A DNA stretch of 64,000 nucleotides from Deltaproteobacteria bacterium (GTDB lineage Bacteria; Myxococcota_A; UBA9160; UBA4427): contig JAJDAO010000078.1 in the NCBI GenBank assembly GCA_029261835.1, positions 186,001 through 250,000 on the forward strand. The letters run 5' to 3'. Every line of letters begins with the position of its first letter. The first letter of the stretch is position 1. Positions 47,001 through 55,170 of the stretch are shown here, piece after piece. The translations under genes were made by a program, and so were the position numbers. The notes below the pieces were generated by a model, which was not told where the DNA came from, made no database searches, and saw nothing but the letters and a program-made list of their open reading frames with translations.

Positions 47001-49370
47001 ACGATGCACCGCGCGCAGCGGTGCCGTGATGCGATAGGAGTGCGAACTCAGGATGCCGCCCACCTGCTTCTCGAGGTCGAGCGCCATCGCGTGCACACGA
47101 ATCGCCTGCTCCTCGCGTTCGATCACCTGTGCGCGGGTGGCGTCGATGAGCGCCGCCTGCTCATCAATGACATGCTTCGCATCGGCTCGTTCGATCCTGC
47201 GATCCTCATCGAGGACTTCGAGTTCGCGCAGGAGCTGTGTCTCGCGCGCAGTCGCTTCAGCCCGCACGCGCTCGAGTTCCGCCTGACTCTCGTGCCGGAG
47301 TCGGGTCTCGCACATCGCCATCTCAGCGCGGATGCGTTCGGCCTCGGCGCAGCTCTCACCGAGAAGTCGCTCTTCGCGTTCATCCAGCACGGCCCGCAGA
47401 TGTTCGGCCTCGGCGCGGCTCTCGCCGAGGAGCTGCTCTTCACGCTCAGCCATGACGGCGCGCGTGTGCTCGATTTCGCGCTGACTCTCGCCGAGGAGCC
47501 GCTCTTCACGCTCAGCCGCGACGGCGCGCACCCGCTCGATCTCAGCCCGGCCCTCGCCGAGGAGCCGCTCTTCACGCTCAGCCGCGACGGCCCGCTCGCG
47601 CTCGATCTCAGCCCGGCTCTCGCCGAGGAGCCGCTCTTCACGCTCGGCCGCGACGGCCCGCTCGCGCTTGATCTCAGCCCGGCTCTCGCCGCGGAGCCGC
47701 TCCTCATTCTCGGCCATCATGGCGGATAGGTGTTCGGCCTCGGCCTGGCTCTGAAGCGAGGTCTCCCGTGTTCGCGCCAGGTCGTTCGCCATTGACTCCA
47801 GGCGCTCGTCACGTGCGTCGATGTGTTCGCGGGCCAACTCGAGCTGATGTTCCGCCACACCGAGACGCTCATTCGCTTCATTGAGGCGGACGCGAGTCTG
47901 ACCCCATTGGGTGTCGAGCTCTTGAATCTTGACATCCCGGCTTCGGATGTGCTCTTGCACGACTTCTCGATATTCCTCAGCGCCCGCCTCGCGCGCCCTT
48001 GCCGCCGCCCCCTCTTCGTCAAGACGGGCCTGCCGCCGCTCGAGCTCGTTCCTGAGGTCCTCGACCTGGGTGTCTCGCTGATGAACGCGGTCCCCGCCCA
48101 GAGCCAGGTTCTCGCGTAGAGCGGCGGCCTCGGCCTCGCGGGCCGCCAGCGCTTGACCGAAGACCTGGCGCTGGAGCGCGGCCGCCTCCTCCAGGTCGTG
48201 CAGGCGCACGTCGCGGGCGTTCACGTGCTGCTCGGCCAGGGAGAAGTTGGTTCGCAGGGAGGTGATTAGATCTGCCTGCTCGGCGAGTTCGGCTTGGGCC
48301 TGCTGCAGCGAGGCTTGGGTCTCGCCGAGCTCTGCGTTCTTCTTCTCGACGACCTGCTCGATGAGCTGCGTGTCTGCAAGGAGCGGGGCCAGGGTGCGAT
48401 CCGCTTCCTCGAGCGCGCCGCGGATGTCGTCGAGTCCCGCCCGCAGGTCGTGCTCGCGCGCTGCGCCGCACAGAAGCGCGTAGCTGTCGCGTACCCAGCC
48501 GCCAATCCGTGGGTCCTCGACCAGGGCTTTCTCATCGGCTGCGTGGTGTCGCAGTCCCGCCTGGAGGAGGGACTCGACCTCGCCAGCGGCTTGCTCGGGA
48601 GCCACGGGCCACTGGAGCTCGAGCGCACGCGAGATCTGCGTCGCGCAGCCCTGCCAGTCGCCTAGCAGCTCGTCGTATCGCACGATCACCCGCGGCCAGC
48701 CTCGCGAGTGGTACTCCGCCTCGAGGTTGTGACGCAGCCAGAGCAGCAGCGACTTGGCTGCGGGAAAACCGTTGCGCCGCGAGAGCGAGCCCGCCACCTC
48801 GATCGGATTGCGTACCACGAGCACGAAGCCGGGTGCACACGGCAGCTCGCCGATGATCTGTCTCCACAAGGGCAGGAGACGGCAGAGGCGCGGATCCTTC
48901 ACCGCCCAAACGGGCGCACTGCTGAGATCGCGGCAGATGACATTGCGGATCGCCATCCTCAGGCGTTCGACGCGCCCATCCGCCAGCGCGACATCGAGCG
49001 GGCGCACGTCGTGCCAGGCTCTGCCCAGCATTTCGAGCAGCTGGTCATGGAGCTCGGAGAGGTCGCGGTGCTCGAAGAAGCCGACTGGGTTGTCGGGTTG
49101 GGCGGGCATCAGGCGGTCGCCGAGCTCCACGCCCAGCAGGCGCAGTACGCCGGCCACGGCGGAGGTTCCGCTGCGGTGCATGCCCGTGACCACCAGCGCG
49201 CGCGGCAGGTCGGGCGCCGCCCGTCTCGGCGCGCGTGCCCTGGCGGCCTTCTTCCGGGCACCGGCCTTGCGCCCCGGCCGCCGGGCCCGCTTCGCATCCG
49301 TCATGGCAGTTCGCTTTCTGCTCCGCCCACCGGCCTTCCCTTCCCCCCGGGTTCGGCCATCTGCGGACAT
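44001..49370 (-). CDS. 1789-residue sulfotransferase, coiled-coil, GT2, GT4, methyltransferase-like fusion
   Basis: One frame of 1789 codons without interruption. Order: basic tail (1-55); sulfotransferase domain with a PAPS-type loop GMHRSGTSAV near 63-72 and NPIEVAGSLSRRNG; coiled coil from about 315 to 775, whose part 550-725 is eight 22-residue repeats; SHSYRITAPLRAVHRG, a segment often found before GT2 domains; GT2 (885-1130: VSIVIPVYDQ, FEVIVVDDASSD, RLLVFLNNDTRV, YGEDSDLALR); GT4 (1145-1520: GIAFLGGFGHPPNTDAAL, VAVAPVRYGAGIKGK); a CxxC-x11-CxxC zinc ribbon; and a SAM-methyltransferase-like tail (GPRILELGRSG, FDIILSGDLLART). Likely builds and caps a surface glycan. Start uncertain (an ATG at 49304 is possible). 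Confidence 0.88.
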   Translation of the reverse strand: MSADGRTRGEGKAGGRSRKRTAMTDAKRARRPGRKAGARKKAARARAPRRAAPDLPRALVVTGMHRSGTSAVAGVLRLLGVELGDRLMPAQPDNPVGFFEHRDLSELHDQLLEMLGRAWHDVRPLDVALADGRVERLRMAIRNVICRDLSSAPVWAVKDPRLCRLLPLWRQIIGELPCAPGFVLVVRNPIEVAGSLSRRNGFPAAKSLLLWLRHNLEAEYHSRGWPRVIVRYDELLGDWQGCATQISRALELQWPVAPEQAAGEVESLLQAGLRHHAADEKALVEDPRIGGWVRDSYALLCGAAREHDLRAGLDDIRGALEEADRTLAPLLADTQLIEQVVEKKNAELGETQASLQQAQAELAEQADLITSLRTNFSLAEQHVNARDVRLHDLEEAAALQRQVFGQALAAREAEAAALRENLALGGDRVHQRDTQVEDLRNELERRQARLDEEGAAARAREAGAEEYREVVQEHIRSRDVKIQELDTQWGQTRVRLNEANERLGVAEHQLELAREHIDARDERLESMANDLARTRETSLQSQAEAEHLSAMMAENEERLRGESRAEIKRERAVAAEREERLLGESRAEIERERAVAAEREERLLGEGRAEIERVRAVAAEREERLLGESQREIEHTRAVMAEREEQLLGESRAEAEHLRAVLDEREERLLGESCAEAERIRAEMAMCETRLRHESQAELERVRAEATARETQLLRELEVLDEDRRIERADAKHVIDEQAALIDATRAQVIEREEQAIRVHAMALDLEKQVGGILSSHSYRITAPLRAVHRGLLRLGRGLRELPRLPWALTRWTFQGLPGSEAAKYRLKSIVFRHFGFFFRRTNAYLAWHSLQAAIARSGAGEPAAIAYSASSDEPEEGDDECPRRAAVSIVIPVYDQLDLTLACLDSVSAAGSLRPFEVIVVDDASSDATRETLSRRSDIRYLRNKENSGFIASCNRGAEAAEGRLLVFLNNDTRVSPGWLDELAATFDRAPDAGLVGARLVYPDGRLQEAGGLLWRDGSAWNYGRDGDAEDPLYSYAREVDYCSGACIMVPTAIFRGLSGFDDRYAPAYGEDSDLALRIRALGMRVVYQPLARVEHHEGASSGTDENDGIKAHQPINALKLFERWAFHLADHALPGVEPELEKDRRVMGRVLFIDACTPTPDQDAGSLTALGLMEAFQSLAYKVTFVPEDNFLFLEHYTRALQRIGIECLYSPYQRSVEEILSARGSEFDVVVLFRHGVAAKHLAAVRRLAPQARVVFHTSDLHFVREEREAKLLGSVASQASARDTRRRELAVIRDADCTIVHSSIEEEMLAELLPDSFVYTFPWILEVKGRRASFAERRGIAFLGGFGHPPNTDAALYFEREIFPLIRKRLPGVKFYIVGANPPDELYQVAADDVLVTGYVEDLGEYFDRVRVAVAPVRYGAGIKGKVAMSMSYGVPNVATPIAAEGMAVEDGVHLLVADGPHAFADEVVRLYSDEGLWESMSNAGMEYLREGLSVERGRQRVAEILERLERKPFFGLCSVCGSEGHLPRLDCNHCGASLTERRVAAALVRLMARLKAKCLVALAALPDGPRILELGRSGAVTRALVKAEGHHHLDPVEQALPGWRAGPNGSDQEKSLGLPFANASFDIILSGDLLARTHDDEVLQSEIRRCLAPNGTHLFSVPYLASRPHNTVFEGGGAQADTPPPGDAYRAAVPALDSAPVRRCYGRALFQQLEKAGFRVSLDGAPDPALGLPPSAPVWLCQHAGEQARAADHAGDPESDNERAGHSAGIANILPLEAQSGGQR
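47196..47723 (-). repeat. Eight tandem 66-bp repeats coding 22-residue coiled-coil units
   Basis: The unit follows A-x-x-A-EREERLLGESRAEIER-x-R, with period 22, which is two hendecads. The four central copies are nearly identical in DNA: GCCGCGACGGCCCGCTCGCG recurs exactly 66 bases apart at 47581 and 47647. Outer copies are more diverged, so expansion or homogenisation is central. Confidence 0.9.
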
Positions 49371-49391
49371 CGAGCCGGGTCAGCTTTCGGA

Positions 49392-50102
49392 TCAACACCT
49401 GCTGAAGCGCAGCATTTCCTGACCGGCCGGATGCCCCCACTCGCCCAGTGGTTCCAGCCCCCAGCCGAGGCCCCGAGCGCAATGTCGCATGTCGTCGACC
49501 GAGTAGTGGTAGGGGTCCCGGTCTCCCCAGGTCTGGATCGCGCCTCCGCTGTGCTCGAGCGATTGTGCCACTGGATGCCCGTCTTCGCACCGGAAGTAGC
49601 TGGCATAGAAGGACGCCCCCGGCTTCATCCAGGGCGCGAGGTTGGCCAGGCAGAGGCGCACGCTGTTGAGCGGCACATGCGTGAAGACCGATTGTGCGAG
49701 CGCATAGTCGGCTCGAACCCCGAGACGCTCGAACTCGAAACGCGTCGAGTGCAAAAGATGGCCGGGCGGGATCCGGCCTCGCAGATCGATTGCCTGCCCC
49801 TCGGGGCCAACCGCTGCGGCCGACAGCTCCAGCCGCAGCCCTGCCTCGAGCAGGGAAGCGTTGCGGTCTATCCCGTAGTAGTGACCGGGCTCGAGGTAGT
49901 GGATGAAGTGGATCCCGCCCCGAAGAGGGCCGCACCCGATATCGACCAGTATGTCGCGGGGCCGCAGTCCGCGAGCGACCAAGAAGTCGAACTGAAGTCG
50001 CCCGATCTCCTGCCAGCGACCGCCCACGAAGTCTCGATGCGCGTCCGCGGCGACCTCATCCTCCGAGAGCTCCCGCCCGTAGCCGCTCGAGTGGTCGCTC
50101 AT
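49392..50102 (-). CDS. SAM-dependent methyltransferase
   Basis: 236 residues. Class I methyltransferase with motif I ILVDIGCGPLRGG, the post-I acidic end YYGIDRNASLLEAGLRL and SVFTHVPLNSVRLCLANLAPWMKPGASFYASYF. The substrate is unknown; sugar or lipid-linked glycan is likely from context. It overlaps the stop of the Wzt-type gene upstream by 4 bases and is followed after 21 bases by the 1789-residue gene, so it belongs to the same operon. Confidence 0.85.
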   Translation of the reverse strand: MSDHSSGYGRELSEDEVAADAHRDFVGGRWQEIGRLQFDFLVARGLRPRDILVDIGCGPLRGGIHFIHYLEPGHYYGIDRNASLLEAGLRLELSAAAVGPEGQAIDLRGRIPPGHLLHSTRFEFERLGVRADYALAQSVFTHVPLNSVRLCLANLAPWMKPGASFYASYFRCEDGHPVAQSLEHSGGAIQTWGDRDPYHYSVDDMRHCARGLGWGLEPLGEWGHPAGQEMLRFSRC

Positions 50103-51514
50103 TGCTCGTCGCCCTCTGCCTGCGCGGCCCCCATTGAGATTTCGCAGTAGGGACCGTCCGAGAGATCAACCAGACCGATGAGAGGCAGGGCCCGCTCAGG
50201 CAGCACGCGAAACATCGCGGCGTCGATCACGCGGTGGAGAAAGATCGCTTCACCGTCTTCGACGCCCACGCATCCCGCTCTCACGAAATAGGTCCCGGGC
50301 AGCAGCCGATTGCAGAAGCGGAAGCTCACGCACAGCGTCTCCCCCGGCTCGACGTGTTCGATGGCTTCGCCACTGGGGTGAGACATCAACCCGCTCAGCT
50401 CGATGCCGGTGGTGGTCGAGATCGTGGTGCCGAACCTCACGCCAAAGGCCTGCTTGGAGAAGCGAGCTCTATAGCGAATGCAGTAGGTCTCGCCTCGCAC
50501 CAGCATGTTGACTCGCTCGCCCGCGGTGTCGAGCACCGCCAGATCTTCCAGCTCGACGCCCCGCACATCGTAGTGAAGCGTGGTCTCGGGTTTGAGAGCG
50601 GGATCAAAGCTTGCCCCCACGTCGCCCGCGGATGTGGGGATGCTGCTCTGCTGGAGTGCACCAGCCGCCGCCGACACACTGCCGGGTCCCTCCGAGGACT
50701 GCGTTCGATCGAGCTCCTTTGCCTCCTCCCGCAGCTCGGCCAGCCTTTCGGGTGCGGAATACAGGAGCTTCTGGTAACGCGTCACGACCAGTTTGGGGCT
50801 GCCGTACAACAAGCGCTCACCCGCATCGAGCAGCAGTGCGCGATCACACAGCTCGATGATGCTCGCTGCGGAGTGAGATACGAAGAGCAGCGTCGTGCCG
50901 GCGGCCTTCATCTGTTCCAGCCGGGAAAAGCACTTGCGCTGAAAGGCCTCGTCTCCGACCGCGAGTGCCTCATCGATCAGAAGGATGTCCGGGTCGACGT
51001 GAATCGCGGTTGCGAAGGCCAGCCGCATGTACATGCCGCTCGAGTAGGTCTTGACCGGGTGGTGGACGAATGCGCCGATGTCCGCGAAAGCCGTTATCGC
51101 TTCCAGGCGCTCGTCGATCTGCTCGCGGTCGAGGCCCATGATGGCAGCATTGAGATAGATGTTTTCGATGCCGGTGAATTCCGGGTTGAAGCCCGTTCCG
51201 AGCTCGAGGAGCCCCGCGACTGAGCCGTCCAGATCGAGCGTGCCCGTGTTCGGCGCCAAGGTGCCGGCCACGAGCTGAAGGAGCGTCGACTTGCCGCAGC
51301 CATTTCTCCCGACAACGCCCACAGTTTCGCCACGCTGAACTTCGAAGTCGAGATTCAGCAGCGCCGGCACCTCGTGATAGAAGCGGCGCCGACCACGCCA
51401 CAGGCTCTGCTTGAGACGATCCTGCGGCCGACGATAGATCGGGTAGGTCTTCCCCAACCCCCGCGCCGTGATCACCGGTCTCGCCTGGGATGTGGCCGGT
51501 GTGTCAGAGGACAT
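50099..51514 (-). CDS. wzt: Wzt-type ABC transporter ATPase with C-terminal glycan-binding domain
   Basis: 471 residues from the ATG at 51514 (AAAGGG 8 bases upstream), overlapping the permease end by 11 bases. The nucleotide domain has Walker A GRNGCGKST, the signature YSSGMYMRLAFATAIHVDPDILLIDEALAVGDEAF, and the H-loop FVSHSAA. After a 45-residue acidic linker, residues about 300-460 form a Wzt_C-like beta-sandwich (VRGETYCIRYRARF, GVRFGTTISTTTGIEL, PGTYFVRAGCVG). In O8/O9a-type systems this domain recognises the chain's modified non-reducing end before export. That fits neighbouring methyl- and sulfotransferases. Confidence 0.93.
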   Translation of the reverse strand: MSSDTPATSQARPVITARGLGKTYPIYRRPQDRLKQSLWRGRRRFYHEVPALLNLDFEVQRGETVGVVGRNGCGKSTLLQLVAGTLAPNTGTLDLDGSVAGLLELGTGFNPEFTGIENIYLNAAIMGLDREQIDERLEAITAFADIGAFVHHPVKTYSSGMYMRLAFATAIHVDPDILLIDEALAVGDEAFQRKCFSRLEQMKAAGTTLLFVSHSAASIIELCDRALLLDAGERLLYGSPKLVVTRYQKLLYSAPERLAELREEAKELDRTQSSEGPGSVSAAAGALQQSSIPTSAGDVGASFDPALKPETTLHYDVRGVELEDLAVLDTAGERVNMLVRGETYCIRYRARFSKQAFGVRFGTTISTTTGIELSGLMSHPSGEAIEHVEPGETLCVSFRFCNRLLPGTYFVRAGCVGVEDGEAIFLHRVIDAAMFRVLPERALPLIGLVDLSDGPYCEISMGAAQAEGDEQ

Positions 51515-52346
51515 CGGCGAAACCCTTTCGGCTGCGCTGGAACCACCAGAACCCCAGCCAAGCAACCAGCCAGGCCCCCGCCATGTAGAGCGCCAGCCCG
51601 CGCCAATTGGGCCACTCGCCCCACAGCACCACGCCTCGGAACGTATCGACGATGAAGCTCACGGGATTCAGATACAGGAAGGGCGCAAGTGCCTCCGGGG
51701 CGGCATCGGCGGGAAAGAACACCGTGCTGAGAAAGAGTAGAGCGGTGAGCCCTACACCGGTCAGCTGGCCGAGGTCCGGCAGGTAGACGCCGAGCGACGC
51801 GAGTAGCCAACTCAGCCCGAGGGTCAGGAGCGCGAAGGGCAGGAGCACCAGCGGCGCCAATAGGACCGTCACCGGTGGCGGGCCGATCACCAGCAGTTGC
51901 GCACCCAGCAGGATCAGCAGGCTTACCGCAGCGTGAAATAGCGCCCCGTTGATGAGGATGCAGGGCAGGATCTCGAGCGGGAATACTACGTTCTTGACGT
52001 AGTTGCTGTTGCGGCGGACGAGGAAAGGAGCCGAGGTCAGGCAATCGTTCAGGATCCAGAATACGATCAGGCCGGCGAAGAGCACGAGAGCGAATTCACC
52101 CTGATTCTCGACGGGCCGTTGCCACTTCGCACGGAAGACCGTTCCGAACACGAAGGTGAAGACCAGCAGCAGAAAGAGTGGATTCAAGAACGCCCACAGC
52201 AGACCGAAGACCGATCCTCGATAGCGCGCCTGCACCTCTCGCTTGGTCAACTCCCAGACGAGCGTGCGCTCGCGGCGCAGACAGGTCAGGAGGCCGATCG
52301 GTCCAGGCGCTGTTCGCCTCGCCTGAGCCCGGTCCGTCACTCGCAT
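51504..52346 (-). CDS. wzm: Wzm-type ABC transporter permease
   Basis: 280 residues from the ATG at 52346 (GGGGAG six bases upstream); a longer frame is not protein-like. ABC-2 type permease of polysaccharide exporters: cytoplasmic helix LVWELTKREVQARYRGSVFGLLWAFLNPLF is the hallmark, followed by six membrane helices (FVLRRNSNYVKNVVFPLEILP-like loop, FLYLNPVSFIVDTFRGVVLWGEWPNW). It moves undecaprenyl-linked glycan across the inner membrane with the Wzt ATPase downstream. Confidence 0.93.
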   Translation of the reverse strand: MRVTDRAQARRTAPGPIGLLTCLRRERTLVWELTKREVQARYRGSVFGLLWAFLNPLFLLLVFTFVFGTVFRAKWQRPVENQGEFALVLFAGLIVFWILNDCLTSAPFLVRRNSNYVKNVVFPLEILPCILINGALFHAAVSLLILLGAQLLVIGPPPVTVLLAPLVLLPFALLTLGLSWLLASLGVYLPDLGQLTGVGLTALLFLSTVFFPADAAPEALAPFLYLNPVSFIVDTFRGVVLWGEWPNWRGLALYMAGAWLVAWLGFWWFQRSRKGFADVL

Positions 52347-52630
52347 CGGCAGCTCCCCATGGCGCCCATGGTCGCCCTCAGGCTGTAGCTGCCGCAAGCC
52401 CCGGCCCGCACTCGTCCACGAAGTCGGTCGCCCGCTTGCCGCCAGCTCCCGTGCCGCTCCCCGAGAGCCTCTCGGTGACTCAGCGCCATGACGTGCGCTC
52501 CCCATGCTTCGCCCAGGCCCTGATCCGGACGCTGGATCAAGGCTAGAATTCGATGCTTGCGGAAAGCTCGGGGGCGGGCCCGGACGGCGATCTCGGTGCC
52601 TTGAGTCGCGCAGGGGGACAAGGGGATTGC

Positions 52631-53365
52631 GTGAAGGAATGCAGTAAGTCCATTCAGCGCCGACTTGGCGACTCGCGCTTCGTCACGCGCTACTTCCGTG
52701 GCAAGGGTATCGACATCGGTGGACGCCCCGATCCGCTCGCGCTCTACCGCGAACTCTTCTCCCGCATCGAAGGGATTCGCACTTGGGACATCGAGGATGG
52801 CAGTGCGCAGTGCATGGAGGGGGTGGCGGATGATTCGTTCGACTTCGTCCACAGTAGTCACTGTCTCGAACACCTGGATGATCCGTGCGAGGGACTGAAG
52901 AGCTGGCTGCGGATCCTGAAACCCGGCGGCTATCTGGTTGTGCTCGTTCCCGATGAGGACCTCTACGAGCAGGGGGTCTTCCCAGGGACCTTCAATCGCG
53001 ATCACCGCTGGACGTTCACGATCTGCAAGGCTTCTTCCTGGAGCACACGATCACTCAATCTTCTCGATCTGGTTCGCGAACTCGGACCCGAAGCCGAGGT
53101 TCACCGGATCGAGCTTCTCGACGAGACGTATCGCTACGAGCTGCCACGCTACGATCAGACCCTCACGCCGATCGGAGAGTCGGGCATCGAGTTGGTGTTG
53201 CGCAAGCGTCAATCGGAAGAGCTGGAGCGCGGCGGACGGTTGCCGGGCAAAGGGCGTCCGGAGCACGAGCTTCGCGTTCATCTCAATCAGTATCGCGATG
53301 ATCGAAAAACGCTGAGGCGGGCGAGCACCGAGCATCCCCCGTTCGAGAACGACGGGGAGATCTGA
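52631..53365 (+). CDS. SAM-dependent methyltransferase-like protein
   Basis: 244 residues from the GTG at 52631, which has AAGGGG just upstream; an ATG at 52553 would add 26 low-complexity residues. Motif I is GKGIDIGGRPDPL, the middle motif DSFDFVHSSHCLEHLDDPCEGLKSWLRILKPGGYLVVLVPDEDLYEQG. This is the class often seen in LPS and capsule loci. The C-terminus is charged and without known domain. It begins a plus-strand run with hddA and hddC, divergent from wzm. Confidence 0.82.
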   Translation: MKECSKSIQRRLGDSRFVTRYFRGKGIDIGGRPDPLALYRELFSRIEGIRTWDIEDGSAQCMEGVADDSFDFVHSSHCLEHLDDPCEGLKSWLRILKPGGYLVVLVPDEDLYEQGVFPGTFNRDHRWTFTICKASSWSTRSLNLLDLVRELGPEAEVHRIELLDETYRYELPRYDQTLTPIGESGIELVLRKRQSEELERGGRLPGKGRPEHELRVHLNQYRDDRKTLRRASTEHPPFENDGEI

Positions 53366-53406
53366 GTGCGACACACCGGATGGAACGTCAAGAAGAGGAA
53401 GCCCAC

Positions 53407-54435
53407 GTGATCATCCGCTCGCGCGCACCCCTGCGGCTCGGTCTAGCCGGCGGGGGCACTGACGTCTCTCCCTTCTCCGAGCTCTACGGCGGTATCGTCC
53501 TCAACGCGACCGTGGATCTCTACGCCTATGCGATCATCGAGCCGGCCGAGCCCGGTACGGTTCGCTTCGAAGCGCTGGATCGCGGTGAGCACTATGAGGG
53601 CACTGCCGAATCCAGCCTCGAGCTGGATGGCAAGCTCGATCTCCACAAGGGTGTCTACAACCGCATCGTGCGGGACTGCAATGATGGTGCTCCGCTCTCG
53701 ATTTCACTCAGGACCTACGCCGACGTGCCGGCCGGATCGGGGCTCGGCTCGTCGTCCGCCATGGTGGTCGCCATGGTGCACTGCCTCGCTGAGTACCTCA
53801 ATCTACCCCTCGGCGACTACGACCTCGCACATCTGGCCTTCGAGATCGAGCGCTTGGACCTCGGGCTGAACGGTGGCAAGCAGGATCAGTACGCCGCCAC
53901 GTTCGGCGGCTTCAACTTCATCGAATTCCATGACGCCGATCGCGTGATCGTGAATCCGCTGCGCGTGAAGGATTGGATCGTGTCCGAGCTCGAGACTTCG
54001 CTCGTGCTCTTCTATAGCGGCGCATCCCGAGAGTCGGCCGCCATCATCGACGAACAGACGGCCAACGTTCGCGAGGGCGACGAGCGTTCGATCACCGCGA
54101 TGCAGCAGCTCAAGCAGGAAGCCGTCTCGATGAAGGAGTCTCTCCTCACAGGTGATCTGCGGGCTTTCGCTCGCCTGATGGAAGAATCCTGGGATGCGAA
54201 GAAGGCAACCGCCAGTCGGGTGACGAACGAGGATCTCGACCGGCTACACGACCTGGCCCAGCGCGCGGGAGCCCAGGCGGGCAAGGTCTCGGGTGCCGGC
54301 GGCGGTGGTTTCATGATGTTCCTGATCGACCCCGTGCGGCGCATGAACCTGATCCACGCCCTGGATGGTTTGGCGGGGCACGTCATACCGTGTCACTTCA
54401 CGGTGCATGGTTCGCAGGCATGGAAGATTCGCTGA
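53407..54435 (+). CDS. hddA: D-glycero-alpha-D-manno-heptose-7-phosphate kinase
   Basis: 342 residues from the GTG at 53407, preceded by AAGAGGAA; the resulting IIRSRAPLRLGLAGGGTDVSPF is the standard HddA start. An ATG at 53380 would add nine residues. GHMP kinase motifs: PAGSGLGSSSAMVVAMVH for ATP and KVSGAGGGGFMMFLID near the end; FEIERLDLGLNGGKQDQYAATFGGFNFIEF is family-typical. It makes heptose 1,7-bisphosphate on the way to GDP-heptose. hddC starts 3 bases after its stop codon. Confidence 0.9.
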   Translation: MIIRSRAPLRLGLAGGGTDVSPFSELYGGIVLNATVDLYAYAIIEPAEPGTVRFEALDRGEHYEGTAESSLELDGKLDLHKGVYNRIVRDCNDGAPLSISLRTYADVPAGSGLGSSSAMVVAMVHCLAEYLNLPLGDYDLAHLAFEIERLDLGLNGGKQDQYAATFGGFNFIEFHDADRVIVNPLRVKDWIVSELETSLVLFYSGASRESAAIIDEQTANVREGDERSITAMQQLKQEAVSMKESLLTGDLRAFARLMEESWDAKKATASRVTNEDLDRLHDLAQRAGAQAGKVSGAGGGGFMMFLIDPVRRMNLIHALDGLAGHVIPCHFTVHGSQAWKIR

Positions 54436-54438
54436 GCC

Positions 54439-55170
54439 ATGCGGGCGATCGTTCTCGCCGGCGGTTTGGGAACGCGGCTGCGCTCGGCGCTGGCGGGCGT
54501 CCCCAAGGCGATGGCACCCATCGGCGGCACACCCTTCCTCGAGATCTTGCTCGACTACTTGATGGGCCAGGGCATCGAGCACGTCGTTCTGTCTCTCGGA
54601 CATGGCGCGCGGCAGATCCAGAGACACTTTGGCAGTCGCAGGGGGTCACTCCGCATCACGTGTACGGTGGAGACATCACCGCTGGGCACCGGAGGCGCCA
54701 TTCGATCCGCGCTGGCCGAGTTCGGCGATGACGGCCCGGTCTTCGTACTGAACGGCGACACCTTCGTCGAGCTCGAGTACGCCGCGCTGCTGCGCCACCA
54801 CAATCACGCCGTAGCGAGTGCGGCGGGCAATCTCATGAGCATCGTGCTCCGGGAAGTCCCCTCGGCCCCGCGCTTTGGCACGGCGCTGGTCGACGCGGGA
54901 CGGGTAGTGGACTTCCAGGCCGCGGGTACGCAAGGAGCAGCGCTCATCAACGCCGGCGTCTACGTGATGCGCCCGACATTCACTTGGGGACCGGATCTGG
55001 GCGAGACGTTTTCGTTCGAGCACGACCTTCTGGAGCCGCAGGTGGCCCGAATCCGTCCACTCGCGTGGAACGCCCGAGGCTTCTTCATCGACATCGGCAT
55101 CCCCGAAGACCTGGAGCGAGCAAGAATCGCGCTGCCGGCCTTTCTCGCTGAGCGCACGAGCGATGAGTGA
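54439..55170 (+). CDS. hddC: D-glycero-alpha-D-manno-heptose-1-phosphate guanylyltransferase (HddC-like)
   Basis: 243 residues. Nucleotidyltransferase signature LAGGLGTRLRSALAGVPKAMAPIGGTPFLE, then FVLNGDTFVELEY with the metal Asp, and NAGVYVMRP. With hddA it would give GDP-D-glycero-alpha-D-manno-heptose, used in S-layer, O-antigen or capsule glycans. The epimase and phosphatase steps, gmhA and gmhB, are not in the window. Sugar-1-phosphate specificity is inferred from the neighbour. Confidence 0.85.
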   Translation: MRAIVLAGGLGTRLRSALAGVPKAMAPIGGTPFLEILLDYLMGQGIEHVVLSLGHGARQIQRHFGSRRGSLRITCTVETSPLGTGGAIRSALAEFGDDGPVFVLNGDTFVELEYAALLRHHNHAVASAAGNLMSIVLREVPSAPRFGTALVDAGRVVDFQAAGTQGAALINAGVYVMRPTFTWGPDLGETFSFEHDLLEPQVARIRPLAWNARGFFIDIGIPEDLERARIALPAFLAERTSDE

